Source: an uncultured Halomonas sp. (GTDB lineage Bacteria; Pseudomonadota; Gammaproteobacteria; Pseudomonadales; Halomonadaceae). Taken from it: a DNA stretch of 64,000 bases. The translations under genes were made by a program, and so were the position numbers. Below the pieces are notes generated by a model, which searched no databases, had not been told where the DNA came from, and saw only the letters and a program-made list of their open reading frames with translations. Positions 16,875-29,267 of this stretch are shown one piece after another (position 1 is the first letter of the stretch; each line of letters opens with the position of its first letter). The DNA lies in contig NZ_CANLFS010000014.1 in NCBI RefSeq assembly GCF_947490095.1, positions 1 through 64,000 on the forward strand. The letters are read 5' to 3'.

Positions 16875-19070
16875 ATGTCGCACTCCCCCGATTCCCGAGA
16901 CGACGTCGCCGCTGACGACGTCGTGCAGCCCATCAACGCCGAAGGCGTCGACGAGGCCGCCGTCGAATCCAATCGACGCCTGTATACCGGCTGGCAGTGG
17001 CTGCTGTTCGGCGCACTGGCCATCGCCTATTCGCTGTTTCACCTGATCTCGCTGAACGTCTATCCACTGGAGACCTGGTCGTTTCGCATCCTGCATATCG
17101 CCGGGGCACTGATACTCGGCTACGGCCTGTATGCCGGCGCCCGCTTCGCCGACCATGACCGCCAACGCTCCCCCGGCTGGATGCGCTGGCTAAGTTATGC
17201 CCTGCTGATTCCGGCCCTGTATGCCCTGGTGCGCGTGGTCATGATGCAGCAGGCGATGAATGACGGTGCCATGCGCATCGCACCGGAAATCGAGGCCTGG
17301 CACTTCGGCTATCCGCTGCTTCTGGCTACCGTCGCCGGCATCCTGCTGTCATGGGCCTATCGCCAGGTACGCGAGGCCCTCTCGCCCGCCGACCTGGTGC
17401 TGATGGCCTGCACCCTGGCGGTGGCAGGCTATCTGCTGGTGATGTTCAACAGCCCGCTGCGCGCCTCCACCGGCACCTCCTTCGCGCCCATGGGGATCTC
17501 ATATGCCGCCATTGCCGGCTCGCTGCTGATCCTCGAGCTGACCCGCCGGGTGGCCGGCCTGGCGCTGGTGACCATCTCGGCGATCTTTTTGCTCTATGTA
17601 TTCGCCGGCCCCTATCTACCGGGCTTCCTTGGCTACCCGGGGCTCTCCGTGGGCCGCTTCTTCAGCCAGGTCTACACCGATGCCGGCATCCTCGGGCCGA
17701 CCACGGCGGTCTCTTCCACCTATATCATCCTGTTCATCATCTTCGCCGCCTTCCTGCAGGCATCGAAGGTCGGGGACTACTTCGTCAACTTCGCCTTCGC
17801 CGCCGCCGGTCGCGCCCGGGGCGGCCCGGCCAAGGTATCGATCTTCGCCTCGGGGCTGATGGGCATGATCAACGGCACCTCGGCCGGCAACGTGGTCTCT
17901 ACCGGCTCGCTGACCATTCCCCTGATGAAGAAGGTGGGCTATCCGTCACGCAGCGCCGGCGCCATCGAGGCCGCCGCCTCGACCGGCGGACAGATCATGC
18001 CGCCGATCATGGGCGCCGGCGCCTTTATCATGGCCGAGGTCACCGGCATCCCGTACACCGAGATCGCCGTGGCGGCCGTGATCCCGGCCATCCTCTACTT
18101 CCTGTCGATCTACTGCATGGTCGACTTCGAGGCCGCACGCAAGGGCATGCGCGGCATGCGCAAGGAGGAGATTCCCCAGTTCCGCCGCCTGGTCAAGCAG
18201 GTCTACCTGTTCACGCCGATCATCATCCTGATCGTCGCCCTGTTCATGGGTTACTCGGTGATTCGCGCCGGCACGCTGGCCACCGCCTCGGCCGCCGTGG
18301 TCAGCTGGCTGACGCCCCACCGGATGGGCATCCGTTCGATTCTCAGGGCGCTGCAACTGGCCGGCGGCATGTCGATCCAGATCATCGCCGTGTGCGCCTG
18401 TGCCGGCCTGATCGTCGGGGTTATCGCCCTGACCGGGGTCGGCGCGCGCTTCTCCTCGTTGCTGCTGGGCCTGGCCGGCGTCAGCCAGCTGCTGGCGCTG
18501 TTCTTCGCCATGTGCATCTCGATACTGCTCGGCATGGGCATGCCCACCACCGCCGCCTATGCGGTGGCCGCCTCGGTAGTCGCCCCGGGCCTGATCAGCA
18601 TCGGTATCGAGCCGCTGGTCGCGCACTTCTTCGTGTTCTACTTCGCGGTGGTATCGGCGATCACCCCGCCGGTGGCACTGGCCTCCTATGCGGCGGCGGG
18701 CATCTCCGGCGACAACGCCATGGGCACCTCGGTGGCCTCGTTCAAGATTGGCCTGGCCGCCTTTATCGTGCCCTTCATGTTCTTCTACAGTCCCGCCATG
18801 CTGATGGAAGGCTCCTGGCCCCAGATCCTGCGGGTCGGCGTCACCGCCACCCTCGGCATCATCCTGCTGGCCGCGGTGGTCCAGGCCTGGTTCTTCGGCC
18901 CGACGAAGGCCTGGCAACGCGTGGTGATGCTGATCGCCGCCCTGTTCATGATCTATGGCGGCATCGTCACGGATATTGCCGGCCTGGCGGTCGGTATCGG
19001 CATGGTCCTGATGCAGCGCAAGCTGCACGGCAAGGGCGGCGGTGGGTCAGCGGCCACCACCGCCGGCTGA
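16875..19070 (+). CDS. TRAP transporter permease, fused DctQ-DctM (4TM/12TM)
   Basis: A 731-residue inner membrane protein, the fused small and large subunit found in TAXI-type TRAP systems. The ATG at 16875 (AAGGGTG upstream) follows a soluble, acidic N-terminal stretch. Hydrophobic helices begin near residue 37. The large-subunit motifs are visible, such as GLMGMINGTSAGNVVSTGS, STGGQIMPPIMGAGAFIM, and GMGMPTTAAYAV. It uses a sodium or proton gradient to import the ligand delivered by the upstream binding protein. An intrinsic terminator follows. Confidence 0.93.
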   Translation: MSHSPDSRDDVAADDVVQPINAEGVDEAAVESNRRLYTGWQWLLFGALAIAYSLFHLISLNVYPLETWSFRILHIAGALILGYGLYAGARFADHDRQRSPGWMRWLSYALLIPALYALVRVVMMQQAMNDGAMRIAPEIEAWHFGYPLLLATVAGILLSWAYRQVREALSPADLVLMACTLAVAGYLLVMFNSPLRASTGTSFAPMGISYAAIAGSLLILELTRRVAGLALVTISAIFLLYVFAGPYLPGFLGYPGLSVGRFFSQVYTDAGILGPTTAVSSTYIILFIIFAAFLQASKVGDYFVNFAFAAAGRARGGPAKVSIFASGLMGMINGTSAGNVVSTGSLTIPLMKKVGYPSRSAGAIEAAASTGGQIMPPIMGAGAFIMAEVTGIPYTEIAVAAVIPAILYFLSIYCMVDFEAARKGMRGMRKEEIPQFRRLVKQVYLFTPIIILIVALFMGYSVIRAGTLATASAAVVSWLTPHRMGIRSILRALQLAGGMSIQIIAVCACAGLIVGVIALTGVGARFSSLLLGLAGVSQLLALFFAMCISILLGMGMPTTAAYAVAASVVAPGLISIGIEPLVAHFFVFYFAVVSAITPPVALASYAAAGISGDNAMGTSVASFKIGLAAFIVPFMFFYSPAMLMEGSWPQILRVGVTATLGIILLAAVVQAWFFGPTKAWQRVVMLIAALFMIYGGIVTDIAGLAVGIGMVLMQRKLHGKGGGGSAATTAG

Positions 19071-19096
19071 CACCTCACCGTAACGCAACACGCGAA

Positions 19097-19129
19097 GGGC
19101 CCCGCCATCCGGCGGGGCCCTGCTTTTTT
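19097..19129 (+). terminator. Intrinsic terminator of the TRAP operon
   Basis: GGGCCCCGCC-ATCC-GGCGGGGCCC is a perfect 10-bp stem with a 4-base loop, followed by TGC and TTTTTT. Strong rho-independent form on the plus strand. Confidence 0.92.
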
Positions 19130-19216
19130 GCCCGAATAAGCTCACGGTCCTCCGGCGGGGCGCGTCGGGTGCGCTCCCAGGCTCGCCTACCCGACCCGCG
19201 ACACTCCCGGCGCCAC

Positions 19217-20059
19217 TCAGGCGGAGATGTTGTCGAGCACCTTGAGGCTGGGCTCGGCCTGATTGAGCGTATAGAAGTGCAGGCCGGGAGCACCACCGTC
19301 GAGCAGGCGCTGGCATAGCCGCGAGATGACCTCCTCACCGAAGGCCGCGATGGATGCGTTGTCGTCGCCGTAGGCCTCCAGCTGCTTGCGCATCCAGCGC
19401 GGAATCTCGGCGCCGCAGGCATCGGAGAATCGCGCCAGCTTGGCGTAGTTGGTGATCGGCATGATGCCCGGCACGATAGGCGCCTCGACGCCCAGGGCCC
19501 TGGCCCGCTCCACGAAATGGAAGTAGGCATCGGCATTGAAGAAGTACTGGGTCACGGCGAGATTGGCGCCGGCCTTCACCTTGCGGGCGAAGTTCTCGAC
19601 GTCGCGTTCCAGGCTGGGTGCCTGGGGATGCGACTCGGGATAGGCGGCCACGGCGATCTCGAAGTCATCACCGGTCTCCTCGCGAATAAACGTCACGAGC
19701 TCGTTGGCATAGCGGAACTCACCGATACTGCCCATACCCGACGGAAGGTCTCCGCGCAGCGCCACCAGGCTCTCGATGCCCTCTTCGCGATAGCGGGCCA
19801 GCAAGTCGCGCAGTTGCCCCTTCTCGCTGCCGATACAGGAGAGGTGTGGCGCGGTGGTGATGCCCGCCCCACGCACCTGGCGCACGGTATTGAGGGTTCG
19901 ATCCTGGGTGGATCCCCCGGCACCATAGGTCACCGAGAAGAAGCGTGGCCCGCGCTCTGCCAGAGCATCGCGCACCCCGACCAGCTTCTCGCGGCCGACC
20001 TCGGTATTCGGCGGGAAGAATTCAAAGCTGATGCCCAGCGGGTGTTGCTGCGTGCTCAT
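19217..20059 (-). CDS. metF: Methylenetetrahydrofolate reductase
   Basis: A 280-residue flavoprotein of the usual bacterial MetF length. It reduces 5,10-methylene-THF to 5-methyl-THF for methionine synthesis. Signatures: ISFEFFPP near the N terminus, FSVTYGAGGST, HLSCIG, LVALRGDLP, NLAVTQYFFNADAYFHF and VPGIMPITN. The start has GAGGAG upstream. With ahcY and metK nearby it forms a scattered activated-methyl-cycle cluster. Confidence 0.96.
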   Translation of the reverse strand: MSTQQHPLGISFEFFPPNTEVGREKLVGVRDALAERGPRFFSVTYGAGGSTQDRTLNTVRQVRGAGITTAPHLSCIGSEKGQLRDLLARYREEGIESLVALRGDLPSGMGSIGEFRYANELVTFIREETGDDFEIAVAAYPESHPQAPSLERDVENFARKVKAGANLAVTQYFFNADAYFHFVERARALGVEAPIVPGIMPITNYAKLARFSDACGAEIPRWMRKQLEAYGDDNASIAAFGEEVISRLCQRLLDGGAPGLHFYTLNQAEPSLKVLDNISA

Positions 20060-20222
20060 TGGGTCTCCTCATGAAACGTCTGCATAATGAGGCCATTGTG
20101 ACGAGCCACCGCCCCGGCCACCAATGAAAGATCCGCACCACCATATCGATTTCATTCACGTTGGCGTGCCGACGGCACCCCGGGCATCATAAGCCTCCCG
20201 AGACATCGAACAGGGACACTTC

Positions 20223-21158
20223 ATGCACGCCATCGACCCCGGCGCCCTCATGGGCCCACTGTGGACACTATTGAGCTATGTCGCCCTGGGCTGGCTGGCC
20301 GCACGCCGCCTGGCGGTGGACCCTCGCCCCATCGCCACCCTGCTTATCTACCTGGTGGCGCCGCTGACCTTCTTCCGTGGGCTGGTGCAGGGCGGCCCTA
20401 CCCCCAGCTATCTGCTGCTGACCCTGGCCGCCTTCGTCGCCGCCAGCCTGCTCGCCCTGCTGGTGCATCGCCTGACCCGTCACCGCTTTGCGCCCCAGGA
20501 GAGCGCCCTGCTGGCCTTTTCCGCCGGCACCGGCAATACCGGCTACTTTGGCCTGCCGGTGGCGCTGGTACTGCTGCCACCGGAAGGCGTTACCCTCTAC
20601 CTGTTCTGCGTATTGGGCATCACCCTCTATGAGTTCACCGTGGGCTTCTATCTCAGCGCCAGGGGCCAGTTCTCGGTATCCGAGAGCCTCACCAAGATCG
20701 CACGGCTTCCGCTGGTCTACGCCTTCCTGGCGGCACTGGTGGTCAGCGGTCTAGGCCTGACGCTACCGGTGGCCATCATGGAGGGACTGGCCGTGTTCCC
20801 GGCCACCTACACCCTGCTGGGCATGATGATCATCGGCATGACATTGGGACGAGTCAGCCTCCGCGAGGTGGACGGCCGCTTTATCGGCGCCTGCGTGGCG
20901 ATACGCTGCGTTCTCTGGCCGCTCTTGGCGCTGGGCGCCGTGCTCATGCTGCAGGCCATCGCCCCGCTCTCACGGGAGCTTGCCATGGCCATCCTCTTGC
21001 TGGGCATCGTGCCCATGGCCGCCAATGTCGTGGTAGTGGCCATGGAGCTGGGCATCGCCCCGGCCAAGGGCGCCCAGGCGGTGCTGGTCACCACCCTGGC
21101 CGCCCCGCTGCTGATACCCCTCTACCTGGCGCTGACGCTACCACTGGTGGCCGGCTAA
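20223..21158 (+). CDS. AEC-family transporter (auxin efflux carrier fold)
   Basis: A 311-residue protein with about ten hydrophobic helices in two halves. The motifs FSAGTGNTGYFGLPVAL and PMAANVVVVAMELG are the crossing regions characteristic of AEC permeases (TC 2.A.69). Relatives carry malate, malonate or other anions, or are unassigned. The substrate cannot be deduced here. It is divergent from metF and convergent with ahcY. Confidence 0.85.
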   Translation: MHAIDPGALMGPLWTLLSYVALGWLAARRLAVDPRPIATLLIYLVAPLTFFRGLVQGGPTPSYLLLTLAAFVAASLLALLVHRLTRHRFAPQESALLAFSAGTGNTGYFGLPVALVLLPPEGVTLYLFCVLGITLYEFTVGFYLSARGQFSVSESLTKIARLPLVYAFLAALVVSGLGLTLPVAIMEGLAVFPATYTLLGMMIIGMTLGRVSLREVDGRFIGACVAIRCVLWPLLALGAVLMLQAIAPLSRELAMAILLLGIVPMAANVVVVAMELGIAPAKGAQAVLVTTLAAPLLIPLYLALTLPLVAG

Positions 21159-21162
21159 GCAT

Positions 21163-21234
21163 CGGGCCGGTTCATTAACGCGGGCCGATTTAATAACGCG
21201 GGCCGATTTAATAACGCGGGCCGGTTTAATAACG
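21163..21234. repeat. Four tandem 18-bp repeats, the last containing the ahcY stop codon
   Basis: CGGGCCGRTTYAWTAACG occurs four times in exact 18-base register (21163, 21181, 21199, 21217). Units 2 and 3 are identical. Unit 4 includes the last codons and the TAA of ahcY, so the array looks as if it arose by repeated copying of the gene's 3' end. It fills the whole gap between the convergent AEC and ahcY genes, with no hairpin terminator. Confidence 0.9.
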
Positions 21235-22635
21235 ATAGTCATCGGGCTTGTAGGGCCCCTCCGCCGGTACGCCGGTATATTCGACCTGGGCCTCGGTCAT
21301 GCGGGTGACCACCCCGCCGAAGCCCTCCACCATATAGCGCGCCACCTCCTCGTCGAGGTGGCGTGGCAGCACGCTCACCGTCAGCGCCGCGGCCCGCTCG
21401 GCCTCGGGCAGCTCGGCGAAGCGTCCCCGATAGAGATGCATCTGGGCCAGCACCTGGTTGGCGAAGGAGCCATCCATCACCCGAGAGGGGTGGCCGGTGG
21501 CGTTGCCCAGGTTCACCAGGCGTCCCTCGGAGAGCAGGATCAGATAATCGCGGCTGGCGGGGTCGAATTCGCCGGGCTTGCTGTCACGATAGACCTTGTG
21601 CACCTGGGGCTTCACCTCCTCCCAGTGCCAGTGGCGACGCATGTAACCGGTATCGATCTCGCTGTCGAAATGGCCGATATTGCATACCACCGCGCCGGGC
21701 TTGAGGGCCTGCAGCATGGCGGCATCGCAGGCGGCGATATTGCCGGTGCAGGTCACCACCAGATCGATCCGGCCCAACAGCCCCCGGTCGATGCTCTCCG
21801 GGCCTCGATTGATCCCGCCGGCGTAGGGCGAGACCACCTCGAAGCCATCCATGCAGGCCTGCATGGCACACAGCGGGTCGATCTCCGCGACCTTGACGAT
21901 CATTCCCTCCTGGCGCAGCGACGCCGCCGAGCCCTTGCCCACATCGCCATACCCCATCACCAGCGCCTGCTTGCCGGCCAGCAAATGATCGGTGGCACGC
22001 TTGATGGCATCGCTGAGCGAGTGACGACAGCCATACTTGTTGTCGTTCTTCGACTTGGTCACCGCGTCGTTGACGTTGATGGCCGGCACTCCCAGGGTGG
22101 CGTCACGCAGCATCTCCTGCAGCCGGTGCACGCCCGTGGTGGTCTCCTCGCTGATGCCGTGGATGGCGTCCAGAAGCGCCGGGCGCTTCTCGTGCAGCAG
22201 CAGGGTCAGGTCGCCGCCGTCATCGAGCACCAGGTTGGGGGCCCAGCCGTCGGGGCCTGTGACCGTCTGCTCGATGCACCACCAGAATTCCTCCTCGGTC
22301 TCGCCCTTCCAGGCGAATACCGGAATACCGGCGGCGGCGATGGCCGCCGCGGCGTGGTCCTGGGTGGAGAAGATGTTGCAGGAAGACCAACGCACGCTGG
22401 CCCCGAGATCGATCAGGGTCTCGATCAATACCGCCGTCTGGATGGTCATGTGAATGCAGCCGGCGATGCGTGCCCCGGCCAGGGGCCGGGCGTCGCGGTA
22501 CTGCTCACGAATCGTCATCAGCGCCGGCATCTCGGTCTCGGCGATGCGTATCTCGCGACGCCCCCAGTCGGCCAGGGCGAGGTCGGCGACCCTGAAGTCC
22601 TGCTGGGCGGGCGTGGTCACGGCGGGCTGGTTCAT
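21226..22635 (-). CDS. ahcY: Adenosylhomocysteinase (S-adenosylhomocysteine hydrolase)
   Basis: A 469-residue NAD-dependent enzyme that splits SAH into adenosine and homocysteine. Visible: [20 protein letters not shown] with the catalytic lysine and aspartate, the NAD site [10 protein letters not shown], and the C-terminal tail KPDDYRY that reaches into the neighbouring subunit. The ATG at 22635 has GAGGTG at proper distance. I looked for an SAH riboswitch upstream; the gap to ligB is only 66 bases and shows none. Confidence 0.97.
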   Translation of the reverse strand: MNQPAVTTPAQQDFRVADLALADWGRREIRIAETEMPALMTIREQYRDARPLAGARIAGCIHMTIQTAVLIETLIDLGASVRWSSCNIFSTQDHAAAAIAAAGIPVFAWKGETEEEFWWCIEQTVTGPDGWAPNLVLDDGGDLTLLLHEKRPALLDAIHGISEETTTGVHRLQEMLRDATLGVPAINVNDAVTKSKNDNKYGCRHSLSDAIKRATDHLLAGKQALVMGYGDVGKGSAASLRQEGMIVKVAEIDPLCAMQACMDGFEVVSPYAGGINRGPESIDRGLLGRIDLVVTCTGNIAACDAAMLQALKPGAVVCNIGHFDSEIDTGYMRRHWHWEEVKPQVHKVYRDSKPGEFDPASRDYLILLSEGRLVNLGNATGHPSRVMDGSFANQVLAQMHLYRGRFAELPEAERAAALTVSVLPRHLDEEVARYMVEGFGGVVTRMTEAQVEYTGVPAEGPYKPDDYRY

Positions 22636-22671
22636 GGACACACCTCGTCACATACTGAAAGCGTGATCTTC

Positions 22672-22701
22672 ACTATAGGCAGGGATCCCGGCCACCGACA
22701 A
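22672..22701 (-). promoter_or_regulatory. Likely sigma-70 promoter of ahcY
   Basis: On the minus strand TTGTCG (22701-22696), an 18-base spacer and TATAGT (22677-22672), ending 36 bases before the ahcY ATG. The -35 lies directly at the ligB 3' end, so ahcY can be transcribed independently of ligB. Confidence 0.5.
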
Positions 22702-24549
<1,848 letters not shown>

Positions 24550-24573
24550 TCATGCCTGTCTGGAGGCTAGAGA

Positions 24574-25794
24574 CTAGAGGCCGGCGGCCTGACGCAAGGC
24601 GTGGGCACGGTCGGTCTTCTCCCAGGGGAAGGCCGTGAAGGTCTCGGTGTGCGCCTCGCCCTGGGTATCGGTCCAGGTATAGGACGTCTCGAAGGGGTCG
24701 CGACCGAAGTGGCCGTAGGCCGCGGTCAGCCGATACATGGGATGCAGCAGGTCGAGCATGCGGGTGATGGCATTGGGCCGCAGGTCAAAGTGCTCGCGCA
24801 CCAGTTCGATGATCCGCGCATCGTCCACCTTGCCGGTGCCGAAGGTGTTGACCGAGACCGAGGTGGGCTCGGCCACGCCGATGGCGTAGGAGACCTGAAT
24901 CTCGCACTTGTCGGCGAGTCCCGCGGCGACGATATTCTTGGCCACATAACGCCCGGCATAGGCGGCGCTACGGTCGACCTTGGACGGGTCCTTGCCGGAG
25001 AAGGCTCCTCCACCATGGCGTGCCGTACCGCCATAGGTATCGACGATGATCTTGCGACCGGTCAAGCCACAGTCACCCACCGGGCCACCGATCACGAACT
25101 TGCCGGTCGGATTGATATGGTACTTGGTGTGTTCGGAGAGCCACTCCGCGGGCACCACCTGCTCGATGATCTCGCGCTTGACCATCTCGCGCAGCTCCTG
25201 CTGGTCGATGCCCGGATCGTGCTGGGTGGAGAGCACGATGGCGTCCACCGCACAGGGCTTGCCCTCGGCGTCGTAGCGGAAGGTGAGCTGGCTCTTGGCA
25301 TCCGGACGCAGCCAGGGCAGCAGGCCCTGCTGGCGCAGCTCCGCCTGACGCTCCACCAGGCGGTGGGCATAGTGGATCGGCGCCGGCATGAAGGAGTCGG
25401 TCTCGTTGGTGGCATAGCCGAACATCAGCCCCTGGTCGCCGGCCCCCTGGTCCTCGGGCTTGCGGCGATCGACGCCTTGCGCGATATCCACGCTCTGCTT
25501 GCCGATCAGATTGAGCACGCCGCAGGTCTGGCCGTCGAAGCCCACATCCGAGGAGGTGTAGCCGATGCCGATGATCACTTCGCGCACGATCGCCTCGAGA
25601 TCGACCCAGGCGGAGGTGCTGATCTCGCCGGCGACGATCGCCACGCCGGTCTTGACCAGGGTTTCACAGGCCACACGCGCCTGCTTGTCGCGGGCAATGA
25701 TGGCATCGAGCACCGCATCGGAGATCTGATCGGCGATCTTGTCCGGGTGCCCCTCGGAAACGGATTCGGAGGTAAACAGGGAGTATTCGCTCAT
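24574..25794 (-). CDS. metK: S-adenosylmethionine synthetase
   Basis: A 406-residue MetK making SAM from methionine and ATP. The signatures [25 protein letters not shown] and the P-loop-like [16 protein letters not shown] are all present. The start at 25794 (GAGGA six bases upstream) gives the canonical N terminus [19 protein letters not shown]. Divergent from tkt, an arrangement common in Pseudomonas relatives. Confidence 0.97.
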   Translation of the reverse strand: MSEYSLFTSESVSEGHPDKIADQISDAVLDAIIARDKQARVACETLVKTGVAIVAGEISTSAWVDLEAIVREVIIGIGYTSSDVGFDGQTCGVLNLIGKQSVDIAQGVDRRKPEDQGAGDQGLMFGYATNETDSFMPAPIHYAHRLVERQAELRQQGLLPWLRPDAKSQLTFRYDAEGKPCAVDAIVLSTQHDPGIDQQELREMVKREIIEQVVPAEWLSEHTKYHINPTGKFVIGGPVGDCGLTGRKIIVDTYGGTARHGGGAFSGKDPSKVDRSAAYAGRYVAKNIVAAGLADKCEIQVSYAIGVAEPTSVSVNTFGTGKVDDARIIELVREHFDLRPNAITRMLDLLHPMYRLTAAYGHFGRDPFETSYTWTDTQGEAHTETFTAFPWEKTDRAHALRQAAGL

Positions 25795-25887
25795 GGCGTC
25801 CTCGACCGTGAAATCACAACGGGCCGCGATGGGCCGCATATTCGGGGCAAGAGTCTACACGCTGGCGCATGACGAGGCATCCACGAT

Positions 25888-25916
25888 TTGAAGCACGCCG
25901 TCAAGTCGGCGACAAT
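25888..25916 (+). promoter_or_regulatory. Possible sigma-70 promoter of tkt
   Basis: TTGAAG, a 17-base spacer and GACAAT, about 100 bases before the tkt start. Both hexamers are imperfect, so this is tentative. Confidence 0.35.
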
Positions 25917-26019
25917 ACGCCACCGACTTCGACCGCGCCGCGCACCTCTGTGCGGTGTCCGACCCAGACAGCCCGTCCCCGCCATCCCACGGCGTGGGTC
26001 GCAGGCGAGGAGCTCTCCC

Positions 26020-28023
26020 ATGCCGTCACGTTTCGAACTGGCCAACGCCATTCGCGCCCTCTCCATGGATGCCGTACAGAAGGCCAACTCCGGCCACCCC
26101 GGCGCCCCCATGGGCATGGCCGACATCGCCGAGGTACTGTGGAACGACTACCTCAGGCACAACCCGGCCGACCCGACCTGGCCCGACCGCGACCGCTTCG
26201 TGCTCTCCAACGGTCACGGTTCCATGCTGCTTTACTCCCTGCTCCACCTCACCGGCTACGAGCTCGGCCTCGAGGAGCTGCAGAACTTCCGTCAGCTCCA
26301 CGCCAAGACCGCCGGCCATCCCGAGTACGGCTATGCGCCGGGCGTCGAGACCACCACCGGCCCGCTGGGCCAGGGCCTGGCCAACGCCGTGGGCATGGCC
26401 CTGGCCGAGAAGACCCTGGCGGCCCAGTTCAACCGCCCCGGCCATAACATCGTCGACCATTACACCTATGCCTTCGTCGGCGACGGCTGCCTGATGGAGG
26501 GCGTCTCCCACGAGGTCTCCTCTCTGGCCGGCACCCAGCGGCTCGGCAAGCTGGTCGCCTTCTATGACGACAATGGCATCTCCATCGATGGCGAGGTCGA
26601 GACCTGGTTTACCGAGGACACCGCCAAGCGCTTCGAGGCCTATGGCTGGCACGTGGTACCCAACGTCGACGGCCACAAGCCCGAGGAAATCCAGGCGGCC
26701 ATCGAGATGGCACGCAGCCAGGATGACAAGCCCAGCCTGATCATCTGCAAGACCATCATCGGCTTCGGCGCCCCCGGCAAGCAGGGCACCGCCGCGACCC
26801 ATGGCGCCCCCCTGGGGGCCGACGAAGTCGCCGCCGCGCGCCAGGAGCTCGGCTGGCCCCACGCCCCCTTCCACGTGCCCGAGGACATCTATCGCGGCTG
26901 GGATGCCAGCGAGGCCGGCCAGACCCAGCACGACAAGTGGCAGGCCCGCTTCGAGCGCTACGCCGAGGCCCATCCGGAACTGGCCCGCGAATTTTCACGC
27001 CGCATGGCGTGCAAGCTGCCCACCGAGTTGACCAGCGAGGCCATGGTGCAGCACGCCCAGGAGCAGGGTGAGTCCATCGCCTCGCGCAAGGCCTCGCTGA
27101 ACTGCCTCAACGAGCTGGGCCCGCAACTGCCCGAGCTCCTCGGCGGCAGCGCCGACCTGGCCCCCTCCAACCTGACCTTCTGGGAAGGGGCGAAGGCGAT
27201 CACCCCGCAGACGCCGGACGGCAACTACCTCCACTATGGGGTGCGCGAATTCGGCATGGGCGCCATCATGAACGGTATCGTCCTGCACGGCGGCTTTATC
27301 CCCTACGGCGCCACCTTCCTGATCTTCATGGAGTACATGCGCAACGCCGTGCGCATGGCGGCCCTGATGGGCAAGCGCGCCATCTATGTCTTCACCCATG
27401 ACTCCATCGGCCTGGGCGAGGATGGCCCCACCCACCAGCCGGTGGAGCAGCTCACCAACCTGCGCACCACCCCCAACCTGGCCACCTGGCGCCCCTGCGA
27501 CACCACCGAGACGGCGGCCGCCTGGAGCGCCGCGCTCAAGCGCAACTCCGGCCCCTCGGCGCTGGTGCTCTCGCGTCAGGGCCTCCCCCACCAGTCGCGC
27601 TCCAAGCAGCAGCTGGCCGACATCCAGCGCGGTGGTTATGTGCTGAAGGAGAGCCAGGGTGAGGCGGGCACGCCCGACCTGATCCTGATCGCTACGGGTT
27701 CCGAGGTCGGCCTGGCCATGGAAGCCGCCGCCGAGCTGGAGAAGGCCGGCCATGGCGTTCGCGTGGTCTCCATGCCGTCTACCGACCACTTCGACGACCA
27801 GGCAGCCGAATATCGCGAAAGCGTGCTGCCCAGGGCCGTGACCCGGCGCCTCGCCATCGAGGCCGGCCACGCCGACTTCTGGTACAAGTATGTGGGTCTC
27901 GACGGCCGGGTGGTCGGCATGCGCAGCTTCGGCGAATCCGCCCCGGCGGGCGATCTGTTCAAGCATTTCGGCTTCACCGTGGAGAACCTGGTCAAGCAGG
28001 CCAGCGAGCTGCTCGAGGGCTGA
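26020..28023 (+). CDS. tkt: Transketolase
   Basis: A 667-residue thiamine-diphosphate enzyme of the pentose phosphate pathway. Visible are [13 protein letters not shown], the ThDP-binding [12 protein letters not shown]...DDN motif, and the second-domain [17 protein letters not shown]. The start at 26020 has GAGGAG eight bases upstream and gives the standard N terminus. It heads a block with epd, pgk and fba, interrupted by lrgAB. Confidence 0.97.
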   Translation: MPSRFELANAIRALSMDAVQKANSGHPGAPMGMADIAEVLWNDYLRHNPADPTWPDRDRFVLSNGHGSMLLYSLLHLTGYELGLEELQNFRQLHAKTAGHPEYGYAPGVETTTGPLGQGLANAVGMALAEKTLAAQFNRPGHNIVDHYTYAFVGDGCLMEGVSHEVSSLAGTQRLGKLVAFYDDNGISIDGEVETWFTEDTAKRFEAYGWHVVPNVDGHKPEEIQAAIEMARSQDDKPSLIICKTIIGFGAPGKQGTAATHGAPLGADEVAAARQELGWPHAPFHVPEDIYRGWDASEAGQTQHDKWQARFERYAEAHPELAREFSRRMACKLPTELTSEAMVQHAQEQGESIASRKASLNCLNELGPQLPELLGGSADLAPSNLTFWEGAKAITPQTPDGNYLHYGVREFGMGAIMNGIVLHGGFIPYGATFLIFMEYMRNAVRMAALMGKRAIYVFTHDSIGLGEDGPTHQPVEQLTNLRTTPNLATWRPCDTTETAAAWSAALKRNSGPSALVLSRQGLPHQSRSKQQLADIQRGGYVLKESQGEAGTPDLILIATGSEVGLAMEAAAELEKAGHGVRVVSMPSTDHFDDQAAEYRESVLPRAVTRRLAIEAGHADFWYKYVGLDGRVVGMRSFGESAPAGDLFKHFGFTVENLVKQASELLEG

Positions 28024-28061
28024 GGCCCCGAACGACCACCGTTCGGCGAACGGTGTAATGT

Positions 28062-28095
28062 AAAGGGGGGCGCGACCACGGTCGCGCCCCCCTTT
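28062..28095 (+). terminator. Hairpin terminator after tkt
   Basis: AAAGGGGGGCGCGAC-CACG-GTCGCGCCCCCCTTT is a perfect 15-bp stem with a 4-base loop. The Ts of the stem end provide a minimal U tract. Confidence 0.75.
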
Positions 28096-28131
28096 GACGT
28101 TATTCTTGCCCCTTCTCGAAAAAGGAACGAC

Positions 28132-28506
28132 ATGTCGGCACTGCGTGGCTTTCTCTGGTTGATCGGTTTTCTGCTGGCCGGTGAGGTCCTGGTCACCCTG
28201 ACCGGGCTGCCGGTTTCTGCCGGCGTGATCGGCATGCTGCTGCTTACCGCCTGGCTCGTCCTCCACGGTGGCGGCTTCGACGATATCGCCGCCTCGGCCC
28301 GGCCGCTGATCGCCATGCTGGGGCTGTTGATCATGCCCGGCGTAGTCGGCATCTTCTTTATTCTCGACGAGCTTGCCGGCCAGCTCACCGCCATCCTCGT
28401 CGCCCTGCTCTTGGGCACGCTGCTCAGCGTCTTTACCACCCTCTGGCTGATGCGTCGCCTGGTGGGCGGCCACGACACGAATGCCCGGGGTATCGGCCAT
28501 GAGTGA
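28132..28506 (+). CDS. CidA/LrgA family holin-like membrane protein
   Basis: A 124-residue protein with four hydrophobic helices. The family pattern is clear: LAGEVLVTLTGLPVSAGVIGMLLL and the conserved helix MLGLLIMPGVVGIFF. CidA/LrgA proteins pair with an LrgB partner. They have been linked to murein hydrolase export, cell death and, more recently, pyruvate/by-product transport. Its end overlaps the next gene by 8 bases, so the two are translated together. Confidence 0.88.
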   Translation: MSALRGFLWLIGFLLAGEVLVTLTGLPVSAGVIGMLLLTAWLVLHGGGFDDIAASARPLIAMLGLLIMPGVVGIFFILDELAGQLTAILVALLLGTLLSVFTTLWLMRRLVGGHDTNARGIGHE

Positions 28507-29215
28507 GATGATCGAGCAGCTGATGGCCAACCCCCTCGCCGCCGTGGCCCTCACCCTCGCCGCCTACTTCGCAGGCGACCGGCTGTTTCGCGCCATTCAT
28601 GCCCCCGCCTGGTGCCCTCCCCTCCTCGTGGCCGCCCTGCTGCTGGCCGCGACACTGTGGCTGCTCGGCATCGACTTCGCCGACTACCGCTCGGGAGCCG
28701 GCTGGCTGATGCTGCTGCTCGGCCCGGCCACGGTGGCCCTGGGCCTTCCGCTCCATCAGCAGATGAGCCACATTCGCGAGCTATGGCGCCCGCTGCTGGT
28801 CTGTTTACCCATCACCGCCGGCATGGCCGCCCTCTACGCCGTTGGCATCGCCTGGCTGCTGGGCGCTTCGCCAGAGACCCTCGCCTCGCTGGCGCCCAAG
28901 TCGGTCACCGCCCCCATTGCCATCGGCATCACCGAACGCCTCGGCGGTTCCGTGGCCCTGCTGATGGGAGGCCTGCTGGTCACCGGCGTGGCGGCGATCG
29001 GCTGCGTGAGCCTCATGGCACGCTGGCTCGATATCCATGATGAACGGCTAATCGGCCTGGCGCTGGGCATCAACGGCCATGCCCTGGGCACGGTGCGTGC
29101 CTTCGAGATCGGCCCGACCGCCGGTGCCTTCGCCTCGTTGGGCATGAGTCTCACCGGCATTCTCACCGCCCTGCTGCTGCCGCTGGCCTGGCACCTGCCG
29201 GGACTCATCGGCTGA
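28499..29215 (+). CDS. CidB/LrgB family membrane protein
   Basis: A 238-residue partner of the preceding CidA/LrgA protein, with about seven hydrophobic segments. Family motifs include LGPATVALGLPLHQQ and LAPKSVTAPIAIGITERLGG, and near the end LGINGHALGTVRAFEIGPTAGAFASLGM. The ATG at 28499 lies within the upstream gene. The pair sits between tkt and epd. Confidence 0.9.
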   Translation: MSEMIEQLMANPLAAVALTLAAYFAGDRLFRAIHAPAWCPPLLVAALLLAATLWLLGIDFADYRSGAGWLMLLLGPATVALGLPLHQQMSHIRELWRPLLVCLPITAGMAALYAVGIAWLLGASPETLASLAPKSVTAPIAIGITERLGGSVALLMGGLLVTGVAAIGCVSLMARWLDIHDERLIGLALGINGHALGTVRAFEIGPTAGAFASLGMSLTGILTALLLPLAWHLPGLIG

Positions 29216-29267
29216 AATACGCTAGACTCGGTGGTCTTTACCACCTGCAGGAGAGACGCTGGACGCC

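Noticed and set aside
17351..19318. A long alternative frame within the TRAP permease gene
   Set aside because: Composition is dominated by R, G, H, P and D as in frame-shifted GC-rich reads; the other frame holds all TRAP motifs.
21163..21234. CRISPR array
   Set aside because: The units are adjacent with no spacers and only 18 bp long, with no cas genes nearby.
22636..22701. SAH riboswitch before ahcY
   Set aside because: The gap to ligB is too short and lacks the conserved paired core; it shows only a sigma-70-like promoter.
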